Shown piece after piece: positions 6,837 to 14,951 of a stretch of 64,000 bases of DNA. The position numbers and the translations under genes are program-made. Under the pieces are notes generated by a model that was given only the letters and a program-made list of their open reading frames with translations, was not told the origin of the DNA and made no database searches. Each line of letters opens with the position of its first letter. Position 1 is the first letter of the stretch. This DNA is from RGIG8244 sp045639325 (GTDB lineage: Bacteria > Verrucomicrobiota > Lentisphaeria > Victivallales > UBA1829), in contig JAZUCU010000002.1 in NCBI GenBank assembly GCA_045639325.1, positions 62,001-126,000 on the forward strand, written 5' to 3'.

Positions 6837-9042
6837 ACGGGGCGGCATCCTTTTCGCCGTATCTTGCAGCACGCAAATCCCATAATTCGCCCGCGCAATC
6901 CCGAACAGACGGAATGGAAAAGACTTTATCCGAACGCAGACTGGTCAACATGCCGTCTTTCTCCAATTGAAACACCATACCACGGGCGTCAGTAAGTTTT
7001 CCCTTTGCCGGAATACGTGCACGGGTCGCAAGCAGAACGGGGCGGCCGTAACGGTATAATTCCGCAGGAAGACAGGACATTTCAGCCAGAGACTGCAATT
7101 CTTTTTTCTCCAATTCCAACCAGAGCTGAACCTTTTCGATACCATATTCTTTGAGCAGACGGACAGCCAGAGAATTGCAAACCGGCAGCGGCATACATGT
7201 TTTCAGATGCAAGTCCGGGAAATCTTTCAGCATAGTCAAATGGTGAAGTGAGGTAATGCGAACCGTCTTACCGCCTTTTTTCACAAACTCTGCAATTGCC
7301 TGTTTGACATTCTGCAATTCCGTTTCCGGAATAAAGAACGGCAACAGCAATTCTTCATGGGGAGATGGTGCATCTTTGATTTCGCGGATGATTTTCCAAT
7401 CATTTCCAGGCGGATGGGGATGTTTACGCGGGAGAATCACCGCATGTTCCGCCACCGCTTTTTTGCCGGCCACCGGAATTTCTCGGATTGCCTGCTGATA
7501 CTCTTCCAAATGCTTCCGGTACAACGCGGAAGATGAAAGATCGTTCGTATAATTGGCAAGCAAAAACTCCTTGAATTCCAAACGGATCGATTTCAACACA
7601 CTGGCAGGCAGGAACAAGTTGCCAGTCACGTCAGCCGTCACGGAAGAGACAGACAGGGTATCATAATTGGCAGTCTTGAATTCTTCGCACAAACGGTCAG
7701 AAGTCAGCGGATGACGTGCCGCCTCCCCCAGTTCCAAATCTTTTTTCCAGCTCAATGTACCGCATTGAATACCAATATGATTCCGATCAATCTCAATCTG
7801 CAGCGCAAGACGTTCTTTCTGCGGTGTCAAAGCGGCAAGCCGTTTACTGTAATCCAGTTCACTTTCGCCGGTTTTATACACCAAAGAACCGGGCATCACC
7901 GCTTTATCTGTATGAATAAATACCGTTTCACCGGGGCGAACGGTGCGGACACTTTCATTGCCGCGCGACATTCTGGTAACGGAAATGGCAGGGCCCTCAT
8001 CGCCGCTGCGGGGCTGAACCCGGATCAAATCGCCGAGATGGATCCGTTTTGATGCAGAAAAAGTAAACCCGCCGCTACTGACATTCGTCACTTTACCGGA
8101 AAGAAGTCCGGATGCGCCAAGGGCATCGAACTTGATCAAATCCCGTGCGGATTCGGGCGTATAGAAACCACCGGACCATTTTCTGCCGCAGCTTTTTGCC
8201 AATTCTTCCTTAGCTTCCGGCAGGATTGCACGGAATGCTTCATCGGATACAGCGGCAGCATCCAGAGCCATACGATACGCCCGGACGGTGTGAGTAACAT
8301 AGTCGTTTCTGCGTAATCTGCCTTCAATCTTGAGGGAAGAAACTCCGCTTTTGATGATACGGGGCAGCGCATCCAACATACAAAGATCCTGTGCGGAAAG
8401 GAAAAATCCGTTTCCTTCATCGGCATGATACCGTCTGCGGCAGGGCTGTTTGCATTTGCCGCGATTTCCGCTCCATCCGCCAAGCCAGCTGGAAAGCAGA
8501 CAGGTCCCGGAAATACAGCAGCACAACGCACCGTGAATAAACATTTCCGTTTCCACTCCGGGCGGACAATGTTTCATCATCCGTTCCAGTTCGACCAATG
8601 TGGCCTGACGTTCCAGAATCACCCGTTTGATATCATGCTGTGCCGCAAATTCAAGCCCGGCGGAGTTATGAAGTCCCATCTGTGTGGATGCGTGAATGGT
8701 AAGTCCGGGGAAGAATTTTTTTGCAGCATAAAGCACACCGGCATCCTGCACGATCAAGGCATCGGGAGCCAGTTCTTCCAACAACGCCAGTGTCTCGCCG
8801 AGAGCAGGCAGTTCCGATTCTTTAATCAGGGTATTAAGAGTCACATAAACTTTTTTGCCGTTTTTGTGAGCATAAGCAATGATCTTATCCATTTCCTCAT
8901 CGGAAAAATTTTCCGTTCTTTCGCGGGCGTTGAATTGTTTCAATCCGCAATAAATAGCATCGGCACCCGCATCAAAGGCGGCAAGAGCGCAGGAAGGATT
9001 CCCTGCTGGAGCAAGAAGTTCAGGTAATTTTTTCAACATCAT
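6811..9042 (-). CDS. rlhA: U32 family protein, RlhA-like 23S rRNA C2501 hydroxylation factor
   Basis: A 743-residue peptidase-U32-family protein. The N-terminal ~300 residues hold the family core: PELLAPAGNPSCALAAFDAG, DAIYCGLKQFNARERTENFS, IHASTQMGLHN, and the cysteine cluster ALCCCISGTCLLSSWLGG with GKCKQPCRRRY, followed by SLKIEGRLRRNDYV. The remainder corresponds to the long C-terminal part (DUF3656 type) seen in RlhA, which acts in 5-hydroxycytidine formation on 23S rRNA. The cysteines probably bind an iron-sulfur cluster. It overlaps the yihY-like stop by ATGA, so translation is coupled. Paralogous U32 proteins (TrhP, UbiU/V) are shorter, which favours RlhA. Confidence 0.8.
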   Translation of the reverse strand: MMLKKLPELLAPAGNPSCALAAFDAGADAIYCGLKQFNARERTENFSDEEMDKIIAYAHKNGKKVYVTLNTLIKESELPALGETLALLEELAPDALIVQDAGVLYAAKKFFPGLTIHASTQMGLHNSAGLEFAAQHDIKRVILERQATLVELERMMKHCPPGVETEMFIHGALCCCISGTCLLSSWLGGWSGNRGKCKQPCRRRYHADEGNGFFLSAQDLCMLDALPRIIKSGVSSLKIEGRLRRNDYVTHTVRAYRMALDAAAVSDEAFRAILPEAKEELAKSCGRKWSGGFYTPESARDLIKFDALGASGLLSGKVTNVSSGGFTFSASKRIHLGDLIRVQPRSGDEGPAISVTRMSRGNESVRTVRPGETVFIHTDKAVMPGSLVYKTGESELDYSKRLAALTPQKERLALQIEIDRNHIGIQCGTLSWKKDLELGEAARHPLTSDRLCEEFKTANYDTLSVSSVTADVTGNLFLPASVLKSIRLEFKEFLLANYTNDLSSSALYRKHLEEYQQAIREIPVAGKKAVAEHAVILPRKHPHPPGNDWKIIREIKDAPSPHEELLLPFFIPETELQNVKQAIAEFVKKGGKTVRITSLHHLTMLKDFPDLHLKTCMPLPVCNSLAVRLLKEYGIEKVQLWLELEKKELQSLAEMSCLPAELYRYGRPVLLATRARIPAKGKLTDARGMVFQLEKDGMLTSLRSDKVFSIPSVRDCAGELWDLRAARYGEKDAAPFNFEYELR

Positions 9043-10382
9043 GATACCTTATTTTTATCCATGTAGGATGGTAATTCCGACAACGGCAGGTTCTTCGGCG
9101 AACATTCCGCATCTTTCCGGATCTCACCGGCAAGTTTACGCACAAAATCCAGGGAATCTGAATTGTATCCGCTGTGACCGTTCCGATTGAGTTTGTAATA
9201 TAATCCAATCGGCGTCAATGTATCCGGAGGAACGGCAATCTGACACTGTTCCTCTGTTTTGCTGTCGGAAAACGTCCGGGTCGCAACATTGATTGTATAC
9301 AAATCAAAAAGCACAGCCCGTGTGGTTCGGATCGGGATTTCCAGTCCTTCGGAAAGTTGAGAGGCAGTAAGACCACCCTGCCCTGTTTTGAACGCATGTG
9401 CCAGTTCAATCATAATGCGCAAAGCACAAAGATGACGGTATTCCGTGCTTTCATCTGCCGTCTCCCCTGCGGATAATTCATAATCATGCACGTTCTGCAC
9501 GGCAAACGCACTCTGGGCACCGAACAGGATCAGAGTCCAACTGATCTGCAGCCACAGGAGGAAGAACGGGACGGCAGCAAAACTCCCGTAAATAGCATTG
9601 TATCCGGTCAAAAATCTCTGAGCATAGATGTAACCGAACTGCAAGATCGTATAGAACAACCCGGTAACAGCGCCGGAAATGACACCTGCGCGAATCGAAA
9701 CTTTCGTATTGGGAATAAAGACATAAAGAAATGCAAACGCACCCCAGGTAAGAACAAATGGCACGGATTTCGCAATAATAACCATAAAATGATTCCAAAT
9801 GCTGTCACCGTAAGGCAGAGAACTACCCCAGGACTGAAGCCGGGTAACAAAAAATGCCGTACTGGTTGCAACAATCAGAAGAAGCAGAGGACATAACAGC
9901 AGCAAAGTCGAATAATCGCTGATTTTGCGCATCATGGAACGTCCCTGTTTCACCCCCCAGATCTCATTGAAAGAGGCTTCGATACTGGTCAACAATTTCA
10001 GTGCAGACCACATCAAAACAATAATCCCGACCCCGGCAACCAATCCGCCGCTGGCCTTCGTCAAAGCATTGTCTGAAAATTGAATGATCCATTCCGTGAC
10101 CTGACGCTGTCCCGCCATGCTTGCGAGTAATTTGGCTTTCAGGATCTCATCATAACCGTACCCCTTGGCAATCCCGAACAACATCCCGGCGACGGGTACG
10201 ATGGACAGCAGAGTGAAAAATGTCAATGCGGAAGCATGGAGCGTACATTTGTTTTTAACAAAATAACGCAATGTCAGCAGAATCACCCGGCAGATCTGTA
10301 AAGGAAAAGCCTGACGTTTCGGTAATTTGGAAATCTGAAACGTCCAGATTCGATGGGTCAAAAAATAATGCAGTTTTTTCAT
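9039..10382 (-). CDS. YihY/BrkB-family inner-membrane protein with C-terminal winged-helix-like domain
   Basis: A 447-residue protein of the YihY (formerly 'RNase BN') family. Six hydrophobic segments occupy ~residues 30-310. The family signatures are KNKCTLHASALTFFTLLSIVPV near 45 and the ASFNEIWGVKQGRSMMRK stretch near 140. After the membrane part, residues ~325-447 include LSEGLEIPIRTTRAVLFDLY, which looks like a winged helix and is common in longer members. The molecular function is not settled; the family is not a ribonuclease. A 4-bp overlap joins it to the U32 gene downstream. Confidence 0.85.
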   Translation of the reverse strand: MKKLHYFLTHRIWTFQISKLPKRQAFPLQICRVILLTLRYFVKNKCTLHASALTFFTLLSIVPVAGMLFGIAKGYGYDEILKAKLLASMAGQRQVTEWIIQFSDNALTKASGGLVAGVGIIVLMWSALKLLTSIEASFNEIWGVKQGRSMMRKISDYSTLLLLCPLLLLIVATSTAFFVTRLQSWGSSLPYGDSIWNHFMVIIAKSVPFVLTWGAFAFLYVFIPNTKVSIRAGVISGAVTGLFYTILQFGYIYAQRFLTGYNAIYGSFAAVPFFLLWLQISWTLILFGAQSAFAVQNVHDYELSAGETADESTEYRHLCALRIMIELAHAFKTGQGGLTASQLSEGLEIPIRTTRAVLFDLYTINVATRTFSDSKTEEQCQIAVPPDTLTPIGLYYKLNRNGHSGYNSDSLDFVRKLAGEIRKDAECSPKNLPLSELPSYMDKNKVS

Positions 10383-10480
10383 TACACTGTTTCTCCTTTA
10401 TTCGCCTGATTTTCTTGCGTAATGTAATACCTTTTTCCCATTAAGTCAAATTGCGGATGATCTTTTTTAAAGAAATAAAG

Positions 10481-10511
10481 GGAGGATACGCAATTTTTTG
10501 CAATATCCTCC
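10481..10511 (-). terminator. Stem-loop downstream of the DAHP synthase gene
   Basis: GGAGGATA-C-GCAA pairs with TTGC-AA-TATCCTCC, a strong hairpin 22 bp after the aro gene stop. The U-run on the minus strand is broken (CTTTATTTCTTT), so it may be a weak terminator or a processing stem. Confidence 0.5.
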
Positions 10512-10533
10512 GCTGTATGTGGTCTGAAAACAA

Positions 10534-11580
10534 TCAGCCTTTTCTCAAGAATTCAGCTGATTTCAGAATCAAATCTTTGGTTTCCTGCCAGCCGAGGCAC
10601 GGGTCAGTTACAGAAAGTCCGGGGATCATCTGCCCTTTCTTGGCAATGGGCTGATTACCGTTCTTGATGTAACTTTCCAGCATAACACCGCGGATTGCAG
10701 TTTCACCATTCTTGAACTGACACAGAACATCCATCATGATTTCACCCTGTTTCGCAGGATTGCGTTTGGAGTTGGCGTGACTGCAGTCGATCACGATTGC
10801 AGGATTCACTTTCTCACGACGCATCAGTTCACGGGCAAAAGCAATGTGTTCGGACTGATAGTTCGGGGAATTCATGCCGCCGCGCAAAACAAGGTGGCAG
10901 TCCGGATTCCCGCGCGTCTGAAACACACCGGTACGACCGTCATCAATCACACCCAGGAAGGAGTGACTGGCGGAAGCCGTGCGGATGGCATCCACCGCAA
11001 CCGGAATCGATCCGTCCGTAGAGTTTTTGAAACCAACCGGCATGGAAAGACCGCTGGCGAGCTGACGGTGTGTCTGAGATTCGGACGTTCTTGCACCGAT
11101 AGATGCCCAGGAAATCAAATCTGCGATGTACTGGGGAATAATCGGTTCCAGAACTTCAGTCGCAACCGGCAGAGAAAGATTTGCCAGTTCCAGCAACAGT
11201 TTACGGGACAGACGCAAACCTTTTTCAATACGGAAAGAGGTATCCAGGTCGGGGTCGTAAACCATGCCCTTCCAACCAATGGTTGTACGGGGTTTTTCAA
11301 AATAAGCACGCATCACCGGGAAGAAGACGTCAGAAACTTCATCCCTGATCGTGCGGAACAACGTAGCGTACTCAATCGCCGCAGGGACACTGTCAATGGA
11401 ACAGGGGCCGCAGAGCAACAGGATACGCTTATCTTTGTGATGGAGGATATTGCGCACCGTTTCGCGGGACTTCCAGACAAACTCTGAAATTTCAGGCGTT
11501 ACCGGCAATTCAGCACGAATATCAAACGGTATCGGCAACGGAAATTCGTGCACAATATTTACGTTATGAATCTCTTTCAT
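10534..11580 (-). CDS. 3-deoxy-7-phosphoheptulonate (DAHP) synthase, class I
   Basis: A 348-residue AroF/G/H-type enzyme condensing phosphoenolpyruvate and erythrose-4-phosphate, the entry to aromatic amino acid synthesis. I chose ATG 11580 because it overlaps the hisS stop as ATGA; an upstream TTG at 11589 is possible. Motifs: LLCGPCSID near residue 55, MRAYFEKPRTTIGWKG near 90, GARTSESQTHRQLASGLS near 165, FKNSTDGS, VLRGG and VIDCSHANSKRNP with metal and substrate ligands. The N-terminal extension is the part that carries feedback regulation in this subfamily; which amino acid inhibits it cannot be read here. Confidence 0.94.
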   Translation of the reverse strand: MKEIHNVNIVHEFPLPIPFDIRAELPVTPEISEFVWKSRETVRNILHHKDKRILLLCGPCSIDSVPAAIEYATLFRTIRDEVSDVFFPVMRAYFEKPRTTIGWKGMVYDPDLDTSFRIEKGLRLSRKLLLELANLSLPVATEVLEPIIPQYIADLISWASIGARTSESQTHRQLASGLSMPVGFKNSTDGSIPVAVDAIRTASASHSFLGVIDDGRTGVFQTRGNPDCHLVLRGGMNSPNYQSEHIAFARELMRREKVNPAIVIDCSHANSKRNPAKQGEIMMDVLCQFKNGETAIRGVMLESYIKNGNQPIAKKGQMIPGLSVTDPCLGWQETKDLILKSAEFLRKG

Positions 11581-12824
11581 TGGAAGCAACTCTCAATGGC
11601 ATCCAGTTTCACTTCTTTTTGACTGCCGTCCTTCATATCTTTCAACTGGCCGATGCCGCTGTCCAGTTCGTTGTCCCCGAGGATCAAAACATATTCCGCT
11701 TTGATACGGTCCGCAGTACGCATCTGGGATTTCATACTCTTTGCTTCGTATTCCAGGAAGCAGGAGATTCCCTGATGACGCAGTTTCGCCGCCAGAACTT
11801 CCTGATATGCCATGGCACGTTCGCCAAGTGAAAGCAGGAACACTTTCGGTGTGACAACCGGCGGAACCGGTGCTTTCAGTGCATCACGGACAATCAAAAG
11901 ACGTTCCATACCGGCAGCAAAGCCAACACCCTGAATCGGTTTGGTTGAGCCAGGTGTCAACAGCTGATATCTGCCGCCGCCTGCGATCGCGTTCTGACCG
12001 CCCAATGCGGGGTGAGTCAGTTCAAAGACCGTGTGCACATAGTAGTCCAAACCGCGAACCAGTCTGGGTTCGACACGGAACGGAACATTCTGCGCAGTCA
12101 GAATATCGCAAACACGGTTGAAGTAATCTCTGGAATCCTGACCGAAGAGAGATGCGGCATCGGGTGCGGCATCAATGAACTTCTGGCAGCATTCCTGTTT
12201 GCAGTCAAGAATACGCCATACGTTTCTCTGGAGACGGTTGCGGCAATCTTCGCACATTTCATCAATGTGGGGAGCAAAATGTTCACGCAAAGCATTTTCC
12301 GCATCCTTGCGGTCTTCGGGAACGCCGCGGGTATTCAGCATCAGATTGGAACCGGAAATGCCAGCTTCTTCGAGGAAGTGAAGCAGCATGGCAATACATT
12401 CCGCATCCAGACCGGGAGAAACTTTACCTGCATTTTCAACACCAACCTGATGGAATTGTCTGCGGCGTCCGGCGGCCGGACGTTCCCCGCGGAACATGGG
12501 GCCCATATAAAATACACGTGTTTCCACACCATTCATTGCTTCTGTGCCGGAAAGTGCACGCATAACGCCTGCAGTCCCTTCCGGGCGGAGCGTCAGAGAA
12601 CGTCCACCGCGGTCTTCAAAAGTATACATTTCTTTCTGAACGACTTCGGTTTCATTCCCCAAACCGCGCTGAAAGACTTCTGTAAACTCAAAGATCGGGG
12701 TGCGGATCTCACCGAATCCATAAAGAGAAAACACTTTACGGGCTGCCTGCTCAAGAAAGAGCCAGGAGTTGATTTCTTCCGGGAAGATATCGCCGGTTCC
12801 CGGAGGCGGCGCATTTTTTGCCAT
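11577..12824 (-). CDS. hisS: Histidyl-tRNA synthetase
   Basis: A 415-residue class II synthetase. Motif 1 region (GFGEIRTPIFEFTEVF), motif 2 (VFYMGPMFRGERPAAGRRRQFHQ), the histidine signature LVRGLDYYVHTVFE and motif 3 (GVGFAAGMERLL) are all present, followed by a C-terminal anticodon-binding domain from ~residue 320. A cysteine-rich insertion (CEDCRNRL, DCKQECC) probably binds zinc and occurs in many bacterial HisRS. It starts 23 bp after the IHF/HU-like gene and overlaps the DAHP synthase start. Confidence 0.96.
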   Translation of the reverse strand: MAKNAPPPGTGDIFPEEINSWLFLEQAARKVFSLYGFGEIRTPIFEFTEVFQRGLGNETEVVQKEMYTFEDRGGRSLTLRPEGTAGVMRALSGTEAMNGVETRVFYMGPMFRGERPAAGRRRQFHQVGVENAGKVSPGLDAECIAMLLHFLEEAGISGSNLMLNTRGVPEDRKDAENALREHFAPHIDEMCEDCRNRLQRNVWRILDCKQECCQKFIDAAPDAASLFGQDSRDYFNRVCDILTAQNVPFRVEPRLVRGLDYYVHTVFELTHPALGGQNAIAGGGRYQLLTPGSTKPIQGVGFAAGMERLLIVRDALKAPVPPVVTPKVFLLSLGERAMAYQEVLAAKLRHQGISCFLEYEAKSMKSQMRTADRIKAEYVLILGDNELDSGIGQLKDMKDGSQKEVKLDAIESCFQ

Positions 12825-12847
12825 GATTCTGTTACCTTCTTAATCTT

Positions 12848-13135
12848 TTATTTTACAAGTTGCGCAACACGGTCTTTCAACTCACGACCGGCACGGAACT
12901 TGACAATTTTACGTTCAGGAATAGACACGGTTTCCTGGGGCCGTTTCGGGTTTCTGCCCTGACGGCTCTTCCGGGTCTGGATCTCAAACACCCCGAAATT
13001 TCTCAGTTCAATATCGCGGCCTTCTGCCAATTCATCCGCAATATAATCCAATGTCTTCTGCACAATTTCTGCAACTTTGTTCTGAATCAAACCGGTTTCC
13101 CCGGCTATCCGTACTACAAGATCGCGCTTTGTCAT
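12848..13135 (-). CDS. IHF/HU-family DNA-bending protein
   Basis: A 95-residue member of the HU/IHF family, acting as a dimer on the nucleoid. It begins MTKRDLVVRIAGETGL, has IELRNFGVFEIQTRKSR, then the DNA-wedging arm with GRNPKRPQE, and ends in VKFRAGRELKDRV. The arm proline in RNP is conserved. The LRNFGVFE/PERKIVKF pattern is closer to IHF than to HU, but the subunit cannot be named. It lies between pgi and hisS in the same direction. Confidence 0.92.
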   Translation of the reverse strand: MTKRDLVVRIAGETGLIQNKVAEIVQKTLDYIADELAEGRDIELRNFGVFEIQTRKSRQGRNPKRPQETVSIPERKIVKFRAGRELKDRVAQLVK

Positions 13136-13156
13136 TATGATAATCCTCTTTTATGA

Positions 13157-14755
13157 TTATTTGACCGTATAGATCCAGCCTTTTGCATTGTCCCAGGCGC
13201 GGGAAATGCTGAATGTAAGATCGCGGCGGGCTGTATTCATTGCAAGTTTCGCAAGAATACCGTCAAGTTCAAATTCCTTATCAGCAAGATCAAGTTTCTG
13301 TGCAAATTCAGAGACAGTACCGGCGAAAGCGCCGAGTTTGGAAAGCTTGTCTTCCAGATCCGTCAACAGCTTGATCACATCTTTACTTGCCAGTTTGTAT
13401 GCCTGAACGCCCGGCTGATGGAATGCATTGATATGAATGAATTCCGCATAAGCGGCAACCGCACGTTCATACAGCGCAATCAACATACCCAGATTGAATT
13501 CATCCACCTTTTCCAAACGCATTTCAATCACGTTACGGTTCTTGTTGCGCAATGCGTTGGAGAGACCGATCATGAAGCCGTGCAGGTAGTCACCCATGGC
13601 AATACCCGGAGCGATCGGAGCTTTTGCCGCATCTTCGAGAACTTCGATAAAGGTCACAAAGAAGTCGTCGCGACCATCATTGAGCTGCTGAATGAATGCA
13701 TGAGCGTCTGTACCGCCTTTGTTACCGAACACGTTCAAGCCCTGATTGACAACGTTGCCATCCAGGTCAAGTTCTTTACCGAGACTTTCCATAACCAGCT
13801 GCTGGAGGTAACGGGACATGAGGATCAGGCGGTCGGAATAGGGAACGATGACCATATTGCGATCACCTTTGCCGGCACCAGCCATGTACCACATAGCAGA
13901 AAGCATATATGCCGGATTGTTTGTGAAATCTGCGGTACGGGTCAATTCATCCATGTGACATGCACCGCTGAGGAACTTTTTGAAATCCACACCGGCAAGA
14001 GCGGCGGGGAGATGTCCGACAACACTGGTCACGCTGGTACGGCCGCCGATGGAGTCAGCCATATCAAAAACTTTGAGCCAGTTATTTTTCTTTGCGAACA
14101 TATCGAGTTCAGAGCCCTGCATGGTGATTGCGCAGGCATGTTTTGCAAAATCAACACCGGCTTCGGCATATTTTTCCATGCAGAAAATCATGTTATTCTT
14201 GGTTTCCTGTGTGCCGCCGGACTTGGAGATGTTGACGACCAATGTGGTTGCAGGATCGCAAACTTCAAACACGTCCATACCACCTGCTGTATCGGTGTTG
14301 TCGAGGAAGTAAATCTTCAGATAACCATTGCGTTTGCAGTCGCAAAGTTCATTCCAGTAAGGACCATTGATTGCCATCTGAACGAGCTGGGGACCGAGAG
14401 CGGAACCGCCGATACCGTTGATGATAGCACTCTGGAATTTTTCACCTTTGGAACCTTTGATGGCGCCGGAACGGATTGCTTCCACAAACTCTTCAACATC
14501 AGCAAATTCCTGTCCGCCGGTATAAGCGGAACGATCGGTAAAGTGAGTGACCTTACGATTTTCATCCGGGTTCTTGATTTCGCCCAATTCGATTTTCTGC
14601 ATTTCTGCATGTACGGCGGGAATTCTGGATTCGATTGCATTGAGATCGGTTTCCTGGAAATTCATTCCTGCGAAATTGACCTGAAAACCGGTTGTACCGT
14701 CAACATAAGTATACTTGTGACAGCGTTCGATCCATGCTTGCTGATTCAGAGACAT
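13157..14755 (-). CDS. pgi: Glucose-6-phosphate isomerase
   Basis: A 532-residue sugar isomerase-fold enzyme interconverting glucose-6-P and fructose-6-P. GIGGSALGPQLV near residue 115, VNISKSGGTQETKNN near 175, GGRTSVTSVVGHLPAAL near 235, the DAHAFIQQLNDGRDDFFVTF segment near 350 and INAFHQPGVQAYK near 440 are sugar-phosphate and active-site elements. The sequence is of the divergent bacterial type rather than the E. coli type. It opens the run pgi-IHF-hisS-aro and has a clear promoter upstream. Confidence 0.93.
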   Translation of the reverse strand: MSLNQQAWIERCHKYTYVDGTTGFQVNFAGMNFQETDLNAIESRIPAVHAEMQKIELGEIKNPDENRKVTHFTDRSAYTGGQEFADVEEFVEAIRSGAIKGSKGEKFQSAIINGIGGSALGPQLVQMAINGPYWNELCDCKRNGYLKIYFLDNTDTAGGMDVFEVCDPATTLVVNISKSGGTQETKNNMIFCMEKYAEAGVDFAKHACAITMQGSELDMFAKKNNWLKVFDMADSIGGRTSVTSVVGHLPAALAGVDFKKFLSGACHMDELTRTADFTNNPAYMLSAMWYMAGAGKGDRNMVIVPYSDRLILMSRYLQQLVMESLGKELDLDGNVVNQGLNVFGNKGGTDAHAFIQQLNDGRDDFFVTFIEVLEDAAKAPIAPGIAMGDYLHGFMIGLSNALRNKNRNVIEMRLEKVDEFNLGMLIALYERAVAAYAEFIHINAFHQPGVQAYKLASKDVIKLLTDLEDKLSKLGAFAGTVSEFAQKLDLADKEFELDGILAKLAMNTARRDLTFSISRAWDNAKGWIYTVK

Positions 14756-14812
14756 AATGTCTTTACCTTTCGTTTTATAAAAAATAAGTGATAATACAAC
14801 AATAACTTTGTT

Positions 14813-14840
14813 AATATAGCATAAAAAAGAAATTTTTCAA
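14813..14840 (-). promoter_or_regulatory. Predicted promoter of pgi
   Basis: On the minus strand TTGAAA (14840-14835) and TATATT (14818-14813) are 16 bp apart, about 58 bp before the pgi ATG. Confidence 0.6.
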
Positions 14841-14880
14841 AGTCTTTTTCTGAAATAATAGAAAAACAGCCCGTTTCTAC

Positions 14881-14908
14881 TTGAAAATGCTTTTTATGAT
14901 GATATATT
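14881..14908 (+). promoter_or_regulatory. Predicted promoter of the repeat surface protein gene
   Basis: TTGAAA (14881-14886), 16-bp spacer and TATATT (14903-14908), back to back with the pgi promoter. It puts the transcript start near 14915, so the ATG at 14922 would be almost leaderless while ATG 14952 has a ribosome site. Confidence 0.6.
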
Positions 14909-14951
14909 GTAAATAATATTTATGGATAAAAAAATGAAAAAGGAATTTAAC

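Noticed and set aside
10534..11589. Start of the DAHP synthase gene at TTG 11589
   Set aside because: ATG 11580 overlaps the hisS stop as ATGA, a start arrangement repeated across this genome.
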